NCBI GenBank assembly: GCA_963277665.1
Contig: OY728136.1
Coordinates: forward strand, 1,975,874,576 to 1,975,938,575
Reading direction: 5' to 3'
DNA length: 64,000 nt
Origin: Viscum album
Lineage: Eukaryota > Streptophyta > Magnoliopsida > Santalales > Viscaceae
The first letter of the stretch is position 1, and each line of letters opens with the position of its first letter. Of the stretch, positions 13,823 to 26,213 are shown one piece after another. A program made the position numbers and the translations under genes. The notes under the pieces were generated by a model that saw only the letters and a program-made list of their open reading frames with translations, searched no databases and was not told the DNA's origin.

Positions 13823-15299
13823 GATAATTATTCCCAATGAAAATATTCTTTAATATATCTCAATCCACGGTTTCAATATCACATCATTATATAATAATTG
13901 TAACCCATTTGATTGATGTGTGAGATTGATATAGGTTATTAAATTAACATAAAAATATATGTTTATCTAAAATACCATTTTTTATTCAAAAATATGATTA
14001 ATAATATTTAATTATGTTATAAAATGAAATAAAACAAAATTACCCACTTAAGAGATATGCCTCATTTTCAAACAACCTCATTAGTTTTCTAATGAAATCC
14101 ATTATAATGGATTTCTGATAAAAATACATCCATTAAGATATAGGTGGTATGTATGTAAGGGATTTTAGTATGTATTAACTAATAAAAATTCTATTTATGT
14201 GTGTTGAGGGTTCAACATGGGGTGTTATTTTATGAGAGGAGGAGAGGACACAATTTTATTTTTTAATGTTTAAAATATAGTAAGGTCTTACTCAAGAACA
14301 ATGTCTCTAGAATGATTATGTTATAATGATTATATATGATATTGTCTAAATATTGTAAAAATTTGATATTTATACTTGTTTTTAAGTCAACTAAAATCTA
14401 ATCACCTAATTTTATCCCCCATGTAAATATGGTTTAAAATTTATGATTTTAAAAAGGACAATAGATTGAATGAGAACACAATTTGGTTAGAAATAAGCAT
14501 TTTATTTTTTTCTGAAAAATTATACAATATTATAACAATTAATATAACTCAATAATATATAATTACTGAATATTAAAAATACATGAACATGATGTAACTT
14601 AAAATTAACTAGTTTAAGCTCTTCTTTGCCGTATTTTAAATTGCTTCCTAATAATTTAGTCAACTATTTAAATAATTGGGGATATCATTTCTTAATAGAA
14701 TTTTCTAGTTCTAATTTTATTTTTCAATGATATTTTTCCATAAATCTATAAAATAGTAATAAACCTTATTATATAAAACCACATCTATACAGTTAGGAAT
14801 TGGAGTAGGTGGTTCCTTATATAAATGTTTTTCTTTCTAATAAACAACATCTTGGCTGAAAACGTGTGATTCATCATGGATGTGTTTCCAAAACAATGAA
14901 ACATGTAATACATCTTATATACTGATAAAACTAAGAGGAAAGGTCAAATGATAAGAAAATGATCCTATATTCTCTAGGATTTCATATTCTCGATTGAACC
15001 ATGGATTTATCATCATTTTTTTACAAAACACATAATATGATTAAATAGAGGAAATTTAAGAAAAAATGATCCCAAATCTCAATTAAAATGTATTTCTGCC
15101 AGTTATCTTCATAAATTATATTCCTATATTGATCTATTATACTGATTTGATAAATCAACATTACCTACTCTACCATTTCTTCTACCAATTATGATCACTA
15201 AAATAATTAGTTGCCTAATTCATCTAAAAAAAATGGAGTCTACCACCATATTACATATATATTTGTTTCAAAAGGTTCCATATTTATACTAGAATTAAA

Positions 15300-16070
15300 T
15301 CTATTATTCCAAAAAAATAAAACTCATTAAATTTTTAGATCCCAAATTAATATGTAACACACAATACAAGAATAGATTATGTATTCCAAACACAAAATTA
15401 TTCACTTGGATTTTCCATTTGATATTAGATGAATGAATGTACTAAAATTTATATCAATACCCAAAAAAATTACGATTTCCCTTCCCAAAATTAGAAGTAT
15501 AATTAGTATCATTATAAGACAAAGTATAGATTGATTCTCCAGGAAAATTTATTATATCATTGATTTAATGTTATGAAGGAAAATCAAAATACATAGTATC
15601 TCTAATGGGTTGGAAATATATAAATATTATTCATCAATAAAAAATAACTAAAATCAAATTATTACATTGAGTTATAATAAAAAATCCTATCATGAAATAC
15701 ATGGATATATTCTCCCATTACAACTACAACATTACCCATGTAATAATCCCACCATTAAATTAATGTCATTCTACATTAACAAGTTTAAAATTTAAACCTT
15801 TGATGTTAAAAATATATCCCATTTCCAATTATCCCACCATTAAAATTCCAGATGGTCTCTGTATATCATAGTACATATAGGATGAATGGAATAAAGGGAA
15901 CAATAATCCACCCTAAATAATTTTTTCTTCAACTATGAATTATATATCAGTCATATTGTTTTTCAAAATATAATATCACATTCATCATCAACATTAAACT
16001 ATAGAAAACTAGATTTCATAATATATTCTACCTTTTCTTGTAAAATAGGATCCTCATTCTGTGCTTCATT
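15300..16070 (-). pseudogene. Gypsy integrase remnant, copy B
   Basis: From 16,070 on the minus strand the frame reads NEAQNEDPILQEKVE, typical of the linker between RNase H and integrase. About 60 residues later comes SLYSIHP, then MIYRD and a WW pair. That is the zinc-binding region in the expected order and spacing, ending near 15,819. Farther left (about 15,400-15,690), degraded pieces with the hydrophobic rhythm of the DDE core can be traced with frame changes. Six or more in-frame stops make it non-functional. Confidence 0.7.
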
Positions 16071-16893
16071 AATAATTTTTTAAAGACTATTGTACTTATA
16101 TATATAAAAATATTCAACATTATATCTTGAAAAAAAACCATGGATAAAATTCAACAAATCATTAACCATAGAGTCTTGATTCTAACGAATCATGGATAAG
16201 GTAGAATTATACTTATAACTAAATTAATTAGATCCTTTTTTGAATTTTATTTATATTTTATGAATCTCTTAGTCATAATCTATTACTAGTGCCATCCATC
16301 TTCTCTACCTCATGTTTGACTATTTACAAGTTATTATATACATCAATTTTTTTGGATCAGTATATATTTCACACAATACTCCATAAAATGTTTCATGAAT
16401 TTTTTTTTAAAAAAATAGAAATATATAATTTTATATATAATTAGTAAAGTATATATATATTGTTGTTTCATTTGACATGATGTATAATAAATAACATAAT
16501 CATTATGTATTATAATTAAACAAAACCCTTAAATAATGAATCATTTTAGGTAATAAATTCACCTTCCCTAGAGGAAAAGTGTTGTACTAAATAATTTTCA
16601 AATGATTATTTCAATTAATTCAAACAATAATAATAGTTTTCAGTTTGATGAATTTATGTCCTTTTTTATCATAGTCCTTGTGAAATATAACTAATTAAAT
16701 ATTTTGATAAACAACTTGTAATAACTAACTAATCTAAAAAAACTATGAATATAGATAACAGTAATATATCTTTTCCATTATTTATCAATTTTTTTATATT
16801 TTACATTTATACCATATTTATAAAAAATATTTTTTTAATAAATCTTTTTAACCAAAATTCACACTTACAAAATTATCTATAAAATTTTTTCAT

Positions 16894-17289
16894 TTAAGTT
16901 TCCACTATTAATACATTGTTGTATTTTATTATCCTTATGAATTTTAGGATATTAAAATATATTATCAATAAAAAATATATAAGAATATCTATGTAGTCAT
17001 CGAAAATTATATTCATAACTTTCAAGAATACAATTTCTATATTAGACAAAACAAAGGGAATAACTACAATCATATAATTATCATATCTATTATGAAACAC
17101 TACTTTTAAAAAATATCATCCTCCATCGCCTTAAATTAATGATATTATAACATGTAACCCATATTATAAAATTACATCCCTCCCAGGATCTCATCAAAAA
17201 ATTCATTAATATGAATAAAAAAGTTTTTTTTCTTAATAATGATGTTATTCAAGTCTTTATAAACAATAAAAATTCTTATTTTACTATAA
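16894..17289 (-). pseudogene. Gypsy reverse transcriptase, downstream half, split by insertion
   Basis: Reading leftward from 17,289 the minus strand gives R-F-IVYKDLNN, corresponding to the CIDYRALN block. Further on come HNRYDNYM and IPFVLSN, the -TRYG-YEF and MPFGLTNA blocks, and then MNIIFDDY. The catalytic FIDD position now reads YFLL, so both aspartates are gone. A 68-residue open frame at 16,894-17,100 is part of it. The upstream half of the enzyme lies at 27,809-28,010, beyond the nested element. Confidence 0.75.
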
Positions 17290-18435
17290 TGTCTCGACAT
17301 GAATCACCACTAAACCAGTGGCCGGACCGGTCGCCACATGACCTCAAGCGCGACTCCACATATGCCAGAGGCTGCCAATTAGCAGTGAGGGTCTAAGGAT
17401 CGTCTGTGGGGAGACTATACCCTATTATCAAATTTTCACAATGGTATTTCAAATTAAATAACAAACAATTTTAATAAATAGTTGATCCAGTCTGATAAAT
17501 GATAAAGCAGCGGAAGGTATATTTTAAAAAACATGTACAAACAAATGGCCAAAATCAATTATATAGAGGATTCATGCATAACATGCTAATGATACAAATT
17601 TTAAAATAGTTATCAAAACATAATTCTGAAAATTCCATAAAAAAAAATAAATAAACAATGACTCCATGCCCCGAGGGCAGTCTCCTTGAGCATCTGAAGC
17701 TTCCACTCAGTCATTATCACGTATCTTCCAAGTAAATGAAAACAACACAATACTATAACCAAAAAGAGTCTACATGTGTATCCTAGTGCAATGGCAGCCC
17801 TAGTAGGGTGTGAGATATAAATCTCAGTAGGCTGGGACCACTGGTGTCTACACCAAATCATGACATTCAATAAATAATTTAAACAGTGCATGAATGAAAA
17901 ATTAAGGTAAGCAGTAAAATGTTTCTATATACCGAAGTACCCACTTCAGCTCTCATCATGTGTCTAATCCTGTATTATATATTTTTCATCAATACGCAAT
18001 AGTTATTTCTAAATCATTTTTATTAATTAAATATTGAAAACTCATTAAACTATATAATTATTATTTTCTAGAAAGATCTCCACATTCCAAGTATAATTCA
18101 CTCAACATAGATGTCTCTAAAGATCATCTAAGTAAAGAATGTTAAGACCAAATCCAAACTTGGGCCCTGGATTGGATAATGTGTCATAAGATATTAGATT
18201 TAATAGTTCATATACTATATCTGAGCACATCTACTAAAAAATAGTGATTTTCTCCTGGGTCTATCCAGTAATAGTTATTCACCCAATTCATTTATAAGTA
18301 TGAACCGTTTCTCATATTTCATTCAAAAATCATAATGTCACAATAGTTTTCGTTAACCAATTAATCAATTTCATGTACAACCAATTAGACCCACAGTACC
18401 ATGTCAATTAATGGGTGTAGAACATCATGTCATGT

Positions 18436-18596
18436 ACTCTCATAAATATTTGGAGCCTCATTCCTTGCCTCACAACCCATGGGTATTTGGAGCATCCATC
18501 CCTAACCCATAAAAGTATATTTTCATCCAAGTAGGGTGTAGACTGCCATATCTAGAACCCCGTGAGTATTTGGAGAAGGAGTCCCTGTCTCACAAA
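18436..18596. repeat. Short tandem repeats in the left LTR
   Basis: Three diverged units share a core ATTTGGAGC followed by TCCCT and CTCACAA. A GGGTGTAGA-type string recurs between units. The same array is present in the right LTR at 24,945-25,101, so it was part of the element before insertion. A regulatory role is possible but not shown. Confidence 0.6.
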
Positions 18597-19672
18597 AAAT
18601 TTATCAATAATACATATATATTTATCATTTTTGTAGAACATCATTACTAACACCCCACAATCATCCATTAATTAATTCATAAATCAATTAATTCAATCAG
18701 TTAATTAATTCAAATACTAATTGACAACATAAATTTCCTGTCAAATGTAAACCATTAATTAACCATTAAGAAGATCAATAGTAAATAAATAATTTAAAAA
18801 TAATAATTCTTAGCAAGACAGATAAATAATTAACTCAACATTAAATTTTCCAAATTCATTGACATGTCTGAACCCGTCCACCCAAACAATGATTCGTCCA
18901 AGACTTTAACAATTTAAATGCACATCCTAATAATCACAAAACATGTTGAACAAAGCCCATATATTTATCAACCATATCATGAATCATATCATAATATAAA
19001 ACAATACCATCTAAGACCACTTAATGCATGGAAATATAAAATTTATCAAAAGGTACCCATGGCCCACAACCAGAACAAACAATTAATTCGTTGTATTAAT
19101 TTAATGCATTCAAATTAATTTATTCAAAATTTAATTAATTATATCGTATCTCTTTAACCAATCATCAATTAATTAAACTTTTCCATTTATTATGAAATAA
19201 GTAATCCATATACTAATTATTACCACTTTCCAATTTATATTTCTAACATTTCAAATATTCAATATTCTCAAAAATCAGTAATAATAACAGTTTTTTTTCA
19301 ACTCATGATATTATAATTAATTCTACAATTAATAACCTTATTACCCATTCTTCCCATTCAAATAATTTTACTCTTTAATAATATCACTTTAACCAAATTA
19401 GTGAAACATGATTAAAATCCACACATGTTCATGTCCTTATTTATCTCATGTGGGCACCATCATTTAATAACATCAAAAGTGTCATGAATAGACATATCAT
19501 AATCAATGAAACTCACATTCGCAATTTATATAAAGAATCTATAATTTTTAAATAAAGTGATAGGAATTTGGGAAACTACCTCGAGGTGGAACCATTTGAA
19601 ATCTGAATCACATTAATATAGATGGTGGAAACCAGTCCACAACTTGACCACAAATCAAATTTGTGCGAACCT

Positions 19673-19691
19673 TATATATATATATATATAA
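19673..19691. repeat. (TA)n microsatellite, short allele
   Basis: About 19 bases of alternating TA at the same LTR position as the roughly 36-base run at 26,176-26,211. Confidence 0.8.
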
Positions 19692-20464
19692 TTTCATGTG
19701 TGGGCCCCAAAACATGACTAAAAAGAAAAAACGAAATCATCTGATATGCCTTTGTAAGAAGATGCAGGAATATTGTTTAAAGGGTTAGAGGACCCCCTTC
19801 TACATCCCTCACCGAGACAGAAAAAATTCAATAAGACACCGAGAGGATTTGATAACAGGATAAGGAGATGGTGAGGGGGTGTAGAGTGCCTCAGAGGAGG
19901 GGCCTGATGCAATTTTTAAGTTCCTCTAATAAGGTGGTGTGCCACCCTCATGTTCTCTCCCACAATTATTAATTGCTCACATGATAAACTAAAAAAATGA
20001 TATAATTATTATTAAATTTATTATTCTCATTTAATATAACGTTTCTTCATTAACTAATAAATAAATAAATTTTTTATAATTAATTATAAAAACCACCATT
20101 AATCATCCAATCAAAATAATAAAATAATAATAATATCCTTATTATTATAAATAAATTTTTATTTTATTTAAAATAAAATAAAAATAAATCATTTTAAAAA
20201 CTGGATAATTGAATAGCTGACCTGCACCATTTGACTACCCATACACAACCTGATATCTAAATTTAAAATGGTCTAATTAAATTAAACTGAAATCCACATT
20301 TTTTCCTTACTTAATAATACCATTTAAAATTACCCTTCTTTGACAACACCCAACCCATCTTTATATAATTTATCATCTCAAAACCAATTAATTAAATAAA
20401 AAACTCCACTTAGTATCTATTAATTAAATTCTTATTGTCCTTTAATTTATTTAAATTAAACACC

Positions 20465-21155
20465 AGAAACTTCCATTATTATTATTATTCATAATAATAA
20501 TAATAACATCTCATAAAACCCTAATAATAAGAATTGCATTATTATTCTTATAAATATTAAACCTTAGATAAAACCCAACACCTCTTATTAAACAAAAAAT
20601 CATCTTTATTAATTACGAGAGTCTTTATTTAATTAGATGTTTCATAGAGATACCCAAAAGCCTCATTAATTTCACATCAATATTATACCTCATTAAACAT
20701 ATAATTAAAATATTTTAACATAAATGTTACACCCCATTTTATTAAAAACGCTTCTACATTCATTATTATCATAAAAGACATTTCATAATTAATTATGAAT
20801 CTCTACATTTATTAAAATATCATTAATATGATAAAACTCCCACCCATAAACCCTAATTTAATTTCCATTATTATTATTATTATATTCATAAAACTAAAAT
20901 AATAATAATCTCATTATTATTATTTTTCAAACTATTGATACACCCAACAACACTATTTAATAACACCACATCATTATATTTGAAACTCCTCTTTTTATTA
21001 AATGTTTCTTTAAGAATATCAAAAGAGTCATTAAATTCTCATAAATAATATACTCTATTAACATGAAATTAAAATATAAACACATGAAAATAATTTATGA
21101 AAACGTAATTATAATATTAATAACATTATTATCATTAGTACATTCTTTCATTTAT
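20465..21155. repeat. Tandemly duplicated ~0.35-0.4 kb unit in the left LTR
   Basis: Two successive units each begin with TTCCATTATTATTATTATT, then AATAATAAT runs, then a TTATTAAA...CAAAAG motif and a CATTAAATT/CATTAATTT block (units about 20,465-20,860 and 20,861-21,155). The right LTR has only one unit (about 27,000-27,310). The facing ATT and AAT runs at 20,474-20,505 can fold on themselves. Confidence 0.6.
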
Positions 21156-21652
21156 TAATAAATAGTCCTTTAATAATTTGGAAACACTTCATTTAAATAA
21201 AACTTTTCTTCAATAAACCCATAATGCATATTAATTTCTTCAACATTCATTTAATAATTCTTTAAAATTAATTTAATTAATCAATGAAAATAATAATAAT
21301 AATAAATTCATCATCATTATTAGTAAAACATACTTTTAATTAATTAAAAACTCTCATATAATTTTATTTAATTAAATTAAATAGTTTATTAAACAGGGTA
21401 AACTGTACGGGTTGGAACTCAATCGTGCACTGCCCGTGCAGATCCAATAAACTGGACTTTTTCGAAATTAGTGTACCTAATACTCATTGGGACACTTGAA
21501 AAATTATCGGCTAGTTATGCGACTGCAAATACAACACTTTTAGGTGTTAAAACACTCAGAATAAAATTTTAGAGCTCGGTTTAAATATAAAAGAGTCATG
21601 GATAAACTAAAAAAATTCAAAAAAATTCATATTTTAACCTGGTTCAATAACA

Positions 21653-23795
21653 TTGGACTTTAAAATATACCCACCATAGAATCGTTTTTTCCCCTAGTAT
21701 CTATTAGGAATCACTACTAAAACAAATGACCTACCATGGTCAGTTAATCTTGTAAGAAGTGATGTGTTGTGTTCCCAAGGCCAATCACACCATTAACCTT
21801 TCACAAGCCTAATGGAAAGCCCTATAAAACCAAAGCCAATGCTTAGTTTATAGCTTAATCATCAATACAATTCTTATATCATTGTTCATTAGAGATACCT
21901 CTTCAATGAAAATGGTTGAATCTTGATCAATAAATAGAAGCGGTTTAACATGCTTCCCTCGAAGGAGGTCATGGACCAAAAACCCAATTTCTCCCTATAT
22001 CTGAGGATTTTCCTTTAAAACTATCCAAAAATATCCGCATGTAAAAAAAAGTCCTTACCTGAACTCTGGTGAAATTTCCAAGTAAAGTCATCAGAAGGAT
22101 ATTTTAAAACAACCATCACCTAACACAAAATGAAATGTTTTCCAATGAATCAACTTATCCCGTGTACTACCCAGATAAAAACCACTCATCATGCCCAAAA
22201 ACACATAAACTATAGGACAATGTAAGACCAATTATATCATGGTGTCTCGATGATGAAGTCATGATAGGGGACATTCACATTATATTCAGAAGTGTGAACT
22301 AAGAGAAATACCAATGTTATTAAGAATATTGGTAATAATATTACCAGGAAACTCTGTTCTAAAAGCTCAACTTCACATTCTGACACATTTACCGAAAATG
22401 ATGCAACAATATCCACCTTAGGATTTTTCATTAACATCACAATAAATGATCAGTCGCTCACCAACACGTTTTTCTATAACATATTAACACATGCATGTGA
22501 CATTCCTAGAACCACGATCAACATGATAAACATTGATCATAATATCCATAACATAAACCTACTAGTGTGCCAAAATAGCCAAGTCCCAAGAAGACCTCTC
22601 GTGCAGTGGGATGAACATATTAAATATCCTAGAACATTATATAGGTAATACCTACCTAGGGTTATCCCCTTACGATCATTAACATCGTCCCTCTCTATTG
22701 GTTACACAAATCCAAAAACAAAATATTCATACACACATTTTTTTTAAATTTTATTCATTTTAATTAATTCATTTCAGCCTTTCATCATTTGAATGAATTT
22801 CAACAAACATAAATATAATTTTTCAAAAAAAATACACTTGGTTTTCATAATATTTCCCAACATAAAAATAATCATGACATGGAAAAAATCATCTTTAACC
22901 ATTTTACATTCAGTGTTATTCAAATATAAATAATGAATTTATCATCTAAATTCCTTTTACAGAAAAAAAGACCCCCAAAATTCCGATTTATTTAATCCAT
23001 GTTCTTAAAAAGAAACCCCACAATGGATTGTTATAATAAAAACTAAATAATACTAAATTCATAACCATTTTCAAAACATACTATGGTAATATGGCTTAGT
23101 CACATGGTTGGCCATCTACCAATCGTTAAGGCGCCCATGCACATTATCGGTGGCAGTTTTCCCTCATTTATCACAATCAATATTCATTTAACATTTGAAC
23201 TGAAGCAACCCTTTAGTATATCAAAACATCAATAGAATGTCAGCATATGAAGTAAAAAAACAACATGCTATAACAAAGAAGCATGGAACAACCTCAAAAC
23301 ATGCTAATAACTAAGGCATTATGGCATATAATCACTCAAACATGTCAATTCTATCACCAAAACATTCTATCTAGAGAGGCATGCTAAAGTAGATCAAAAC
23401 ATGGAATTTCAAACAAGTAACACAATCCAAATTAGCAGGAATCCTACTAATGCAACTACATGGCATGTTATAAGAATGACATGTGAATCTCTAGGTGATT
23501 AAGATGATTCATGTACAAAACTCTCTTGCCATATCAGGCCATTTTTTTCAAAATTCACAAAATCAATAAACTACAGAAAATACACCAGTCACTCAAGGTG
23601 AAATCATATCAACTATAACCTATAATAGTACAATCATCAATTACCTTCCGTGGACACTTGGTAATTTCTTGTACATTGGGTGATCCATCCCAAGAACAGC
23701 TACTAACCAAAGTAACGACACATTCCTAGTATCTTGTCTACCAACCCCAGAACAGTAAGTGAAAAGAAAAGAAACTCTCGGATACAACTTTGAAA
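21653..23795 (-). other. Non-coding interior of the LARD-like element
   Basis: No retroelement protein motif could be read in any frame. The open frame at 22,237-22,440 (minus, 67 residues) contains acidic and hydrophobic stretches but matches no recognised domain. The interior is less AT-rich than its surroundings. A purine run on the minus strand (AGGGGAAAAAACG, about 21,684-21,695) lies some 30 bases from the left LTR and may be the polypurine tract. Conserved non-coding interiors are a feature of LARDs, where they may serve packaging. Confidence 0.55.
23775..23787 (-). promoter_or_regulatory. Primer-binding-like site of the LARD-like element
   Basis: Eight bases inside the right LTR the minus strand reads TTGTATCCGAGAG, close to the TGGTATCAGAGC complement of the initiator methionine tRNA 3' end that most plant gypsy elements use. 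Its place directly after an LTR end in CGGGACA supports the minus orientation and the LTR reading. Three mismatches fit an old element. Confidence 0.6.
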
Positions 23796-24944
23796 TGTCC
23801 CGACCTAACTCACTACTGAACTAGTGGCCATACCTATCAAAACATGGCCTCAAGAATCTCTCCCCATACCCCAGAGGTGCCGACTAGCAGTGTGGGTATA
23901 AGGATTCTCAGTGGGGAGACTATACCCTCTTACTAGAGTGGAAAAGTAGTATTTCAATGTAAATAACAAAAAATGAAAATAAATAGTAGAATTAGTCTAA
24001 AAAATTATAAATCTGAAGAAGGTAGATTTTAAAAATATTGTACAAAAAATGGCCAACATCAATTATATATCAAATGCATGCTTGAAATGATAATGATACA
24101 AAAAATGGAAAATAGTGATCAAAATAGTAGTCTGAACATTCTGTTACAAAAATAAATAAACAATGACTCCAAACCCTGAGGGAAGTCTCCTCAAGAATCC
24201 CAAGCATCTGCTCAGTCATCTTCTACTATATTCTATGTAAATTAAAACAACACAATCCTGCTACCAAATAAAATCTACTCAGGTACCCAAGTGAAATGGA
24301 AACCTGAGTAGGGTGTGAGATATAAATCTCAGTAGGTCCGGATCACTGGTGTCTATGCCAAATCCAAAAATTCAATAAATAATTTAAACAGTTCAAGCAT
24401 GCCTAATTAGGTTTAGTAGTACAACATAACTACAAACCCAGGTACATGCTTCTGATGTCAACTGGTGTATGAACCTGTATTATACATTTGTCATGAATAC
24501 ACAATAGTCATTTCCAATAATTTTCATATATCAAATATTGAATCCTCATTGAACTACATAATTTTCATGAACTGGACTAAGCCCGAAGTTCCCTGTTTAA
24601 TTCACTCCCTATAGATGTCTCTAAATACCATCTATGTAAATAATGCTTACACCAAATCCAAGATTGTGCATTCTCTTGGATAATGCGTCATAAGATATTC
24701 AATTTAATTTTTCATATACTATATGTAAGCCCGTCAACTAAAAAAATAGTGATTATCTCATGGGTCCATCCACTAAAAATGATTCACCCAACACATTGAT
24801 AAGTATGGACCATTTCTCACATTAAACTCACTAATTATAATGTCACAATAGTTTTCATTAACCAATAAATTCATTTCATATATTACCAATTGGACCCACA
24901 GTCAAATGTCAATTAATGGGCGTAGAAAATCGTGTCTAGCAATA

Positions 24945-25101
24945 TCTTGAGTATTTGTATCATCAGTCCTAATCTCACAACCCATGGGTATTTGGAGCAT
25001 CAATCCATGACACATTAAAAATAATTTTTTGCAAGTTGGGTGTAGAACGCCACTCTAGAACCCCGTGAGTATTTGGAGCATCAGTCCCTATCTCACAACC
25101 C
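24945..25101. repeat. Short tandem repeats in the right LTR
   Basis: Three units around the core GAGTATTTG-A-CATCAGTCC followed by CTCACAACCC, spaced about 50-75 bases. They correspond to 18,436-18,596 in the partner LTR. Confidence 0.6.
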
Positions 25102-26171
25102 ATTTATCAATAATACATATATATTTATCATTAGTGTAGAACATCATGTCTAACACCCCAAAACCATCCATTAATTAATTTATAAATTAATTAATCCAAT
25201 CCGTTAATTAATTCAACTACTAATTGACAACATAAATCACCCGTCAAAAGTCAACCATTAATTATCCTTTAAACATCTAAATAGTAAATAAATAATTTAC
25301 TATTAATTATTCATATCAAGACAAATAAACAATAAACTCAACATTTAATTATCCTAATTCATTAACAAGTCTGAACCCATCCACTAAAATTGTGATTCGT
25401 CCTGTACTTTAAAAATTTAAATGCACATCAAAATCATTACAAAACAAGCTGAACAAAGCCCATATATTTATCAACCATCTCATTAAACATCTCATAATGA
25501 AAAAAAACTCCATCCAAGACAACTTAATCAACAGAAATATAAAATGCATCAAAAGGTACCCATGGCCATCAATTGGAACAAAAATTAATTAAATTTCTTA
25601 ATTTAATGCATTCAAATTAATTAATTCAATAATTAATTAATTAAATATTATATCATTAACCAATAATCAATTAATTAACAATTTTACATTTATCATGTTA
25701 TAATAAATCCATCCATTAATTATTACTTGTTTTGAATTTATATTCTATACATTTAAAATATTCAATATTATAAATAATCAGTAATTTCCCTAGTTTTCAA
25801 TCCAAATCCAAACATGATAATTAATTCTAAAATTAATTACCATATTTCCCATTATACCCATTCAAGACATTTAACTTTTTAATCATATCACATTATCCAA
25901 ATTAGAAAAACATACATAAAATCAACATTTGATTAAGTCCTCATTTACCTCACATGGGCGGCATCATTTAATAACATCAAAAGTGTCATGCATAGATATA
26001 TCATAATCAATGAAAATCGCTTTCTCGATTAATTTTATGAAGATATATTTCTTAAATAAAGTGATATGAAATTGCGACCCTAGCACGGGATGGCACCATT
26101 TTAAATCTAAAGCGATTTAATATAATTGGTGGAAACGAGTCCACAATTGGTCCACAATCACATGTGCGCAC

Positions 26172-26175
<4 letters not shown>

Positions 26176-26211
<36 letters not shown>
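26176..26211. repeat. (TA)n microsatellite, long allele
   Basis: Uninterrupted alternating TA of about 36 bases, roughly twice as long as at the same place in the left LTR. Confidence 0.85.

Positions 26212-26213
<2 letters not shown>

Larger units (their letters stand above)
8620..13925 (-). mobile_element. Ty3/gypsy internal region, tandem copy A
   Basis: A roughly 5.3 kb minus-strand gypsy unit. Reading right to left it holds a gag fragment (13,680-13,822), reverse transcriptase (about 12,080-12,500) and the integrase zinc-finger region (11,015-11,102), in normal gag-pol order. It is colinear with copy B: 10,000-12,480 matches 14,800-17,285, and 12,720-13,870 matches 28,080-29,230. About 500 bases at 9,150-9,650 have no partner in copy B. 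The gag domain stops abruptly at about 13,925, where copy B begins. All frames are broken by many stops and shifts. Confidence 0.7.
13925..17289 (-). mobile_element. Ty3/gypsy tandem copy B, left part
   Basis: This copy starts inside the LTR-like repeat (13,930-14,450 matches 8,620-9,050) and runs rightward through integrase into reverse transcriptase, where it is cut at 17,289 by a nested element. The rest of the copy resumes at 27,809. Relative to copy A it lacks about 500 bases. Joining the two parts restores the colinear order seen in copy A. Confidence 0.7.
17290..21652 (-). repeat. 3' LTR of the LARD-like element (left copy, 4.36 kb)
   Basis: This aligns end to end with 23,796-27,808, with many substitutions and indels. 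It is longer than the right copy mainly because of an extra internal repeat unit near 20,465-21,155. Inside are a GC-richer edge (17,310-17,420), short tandem repeats at 18,436-18,596, a (TA)n tract at 19,673-19,691 and long stretches built from AATTAATT and AAT/ATT motifs (18,650-21,380). The open frames at 17,211-17,396, 17,613-17,891, 18,918-19,118 and 19,718-19,912 lie within or across this repeat and show no coding family. Confidence 0.7.

Noticed and set aside
17211..17396. Plus-strand open frame spanning 17,290
   Set aside because: It crosses the junction between gypsy copy B and the nested LTR, so it cannot be an ancestral gene.
18650..21380. AATTAATT-rich stretch as a satellite or replication origin
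   Set aside because: It recurs only as part of the paired LTRs, with no constant repeat period.
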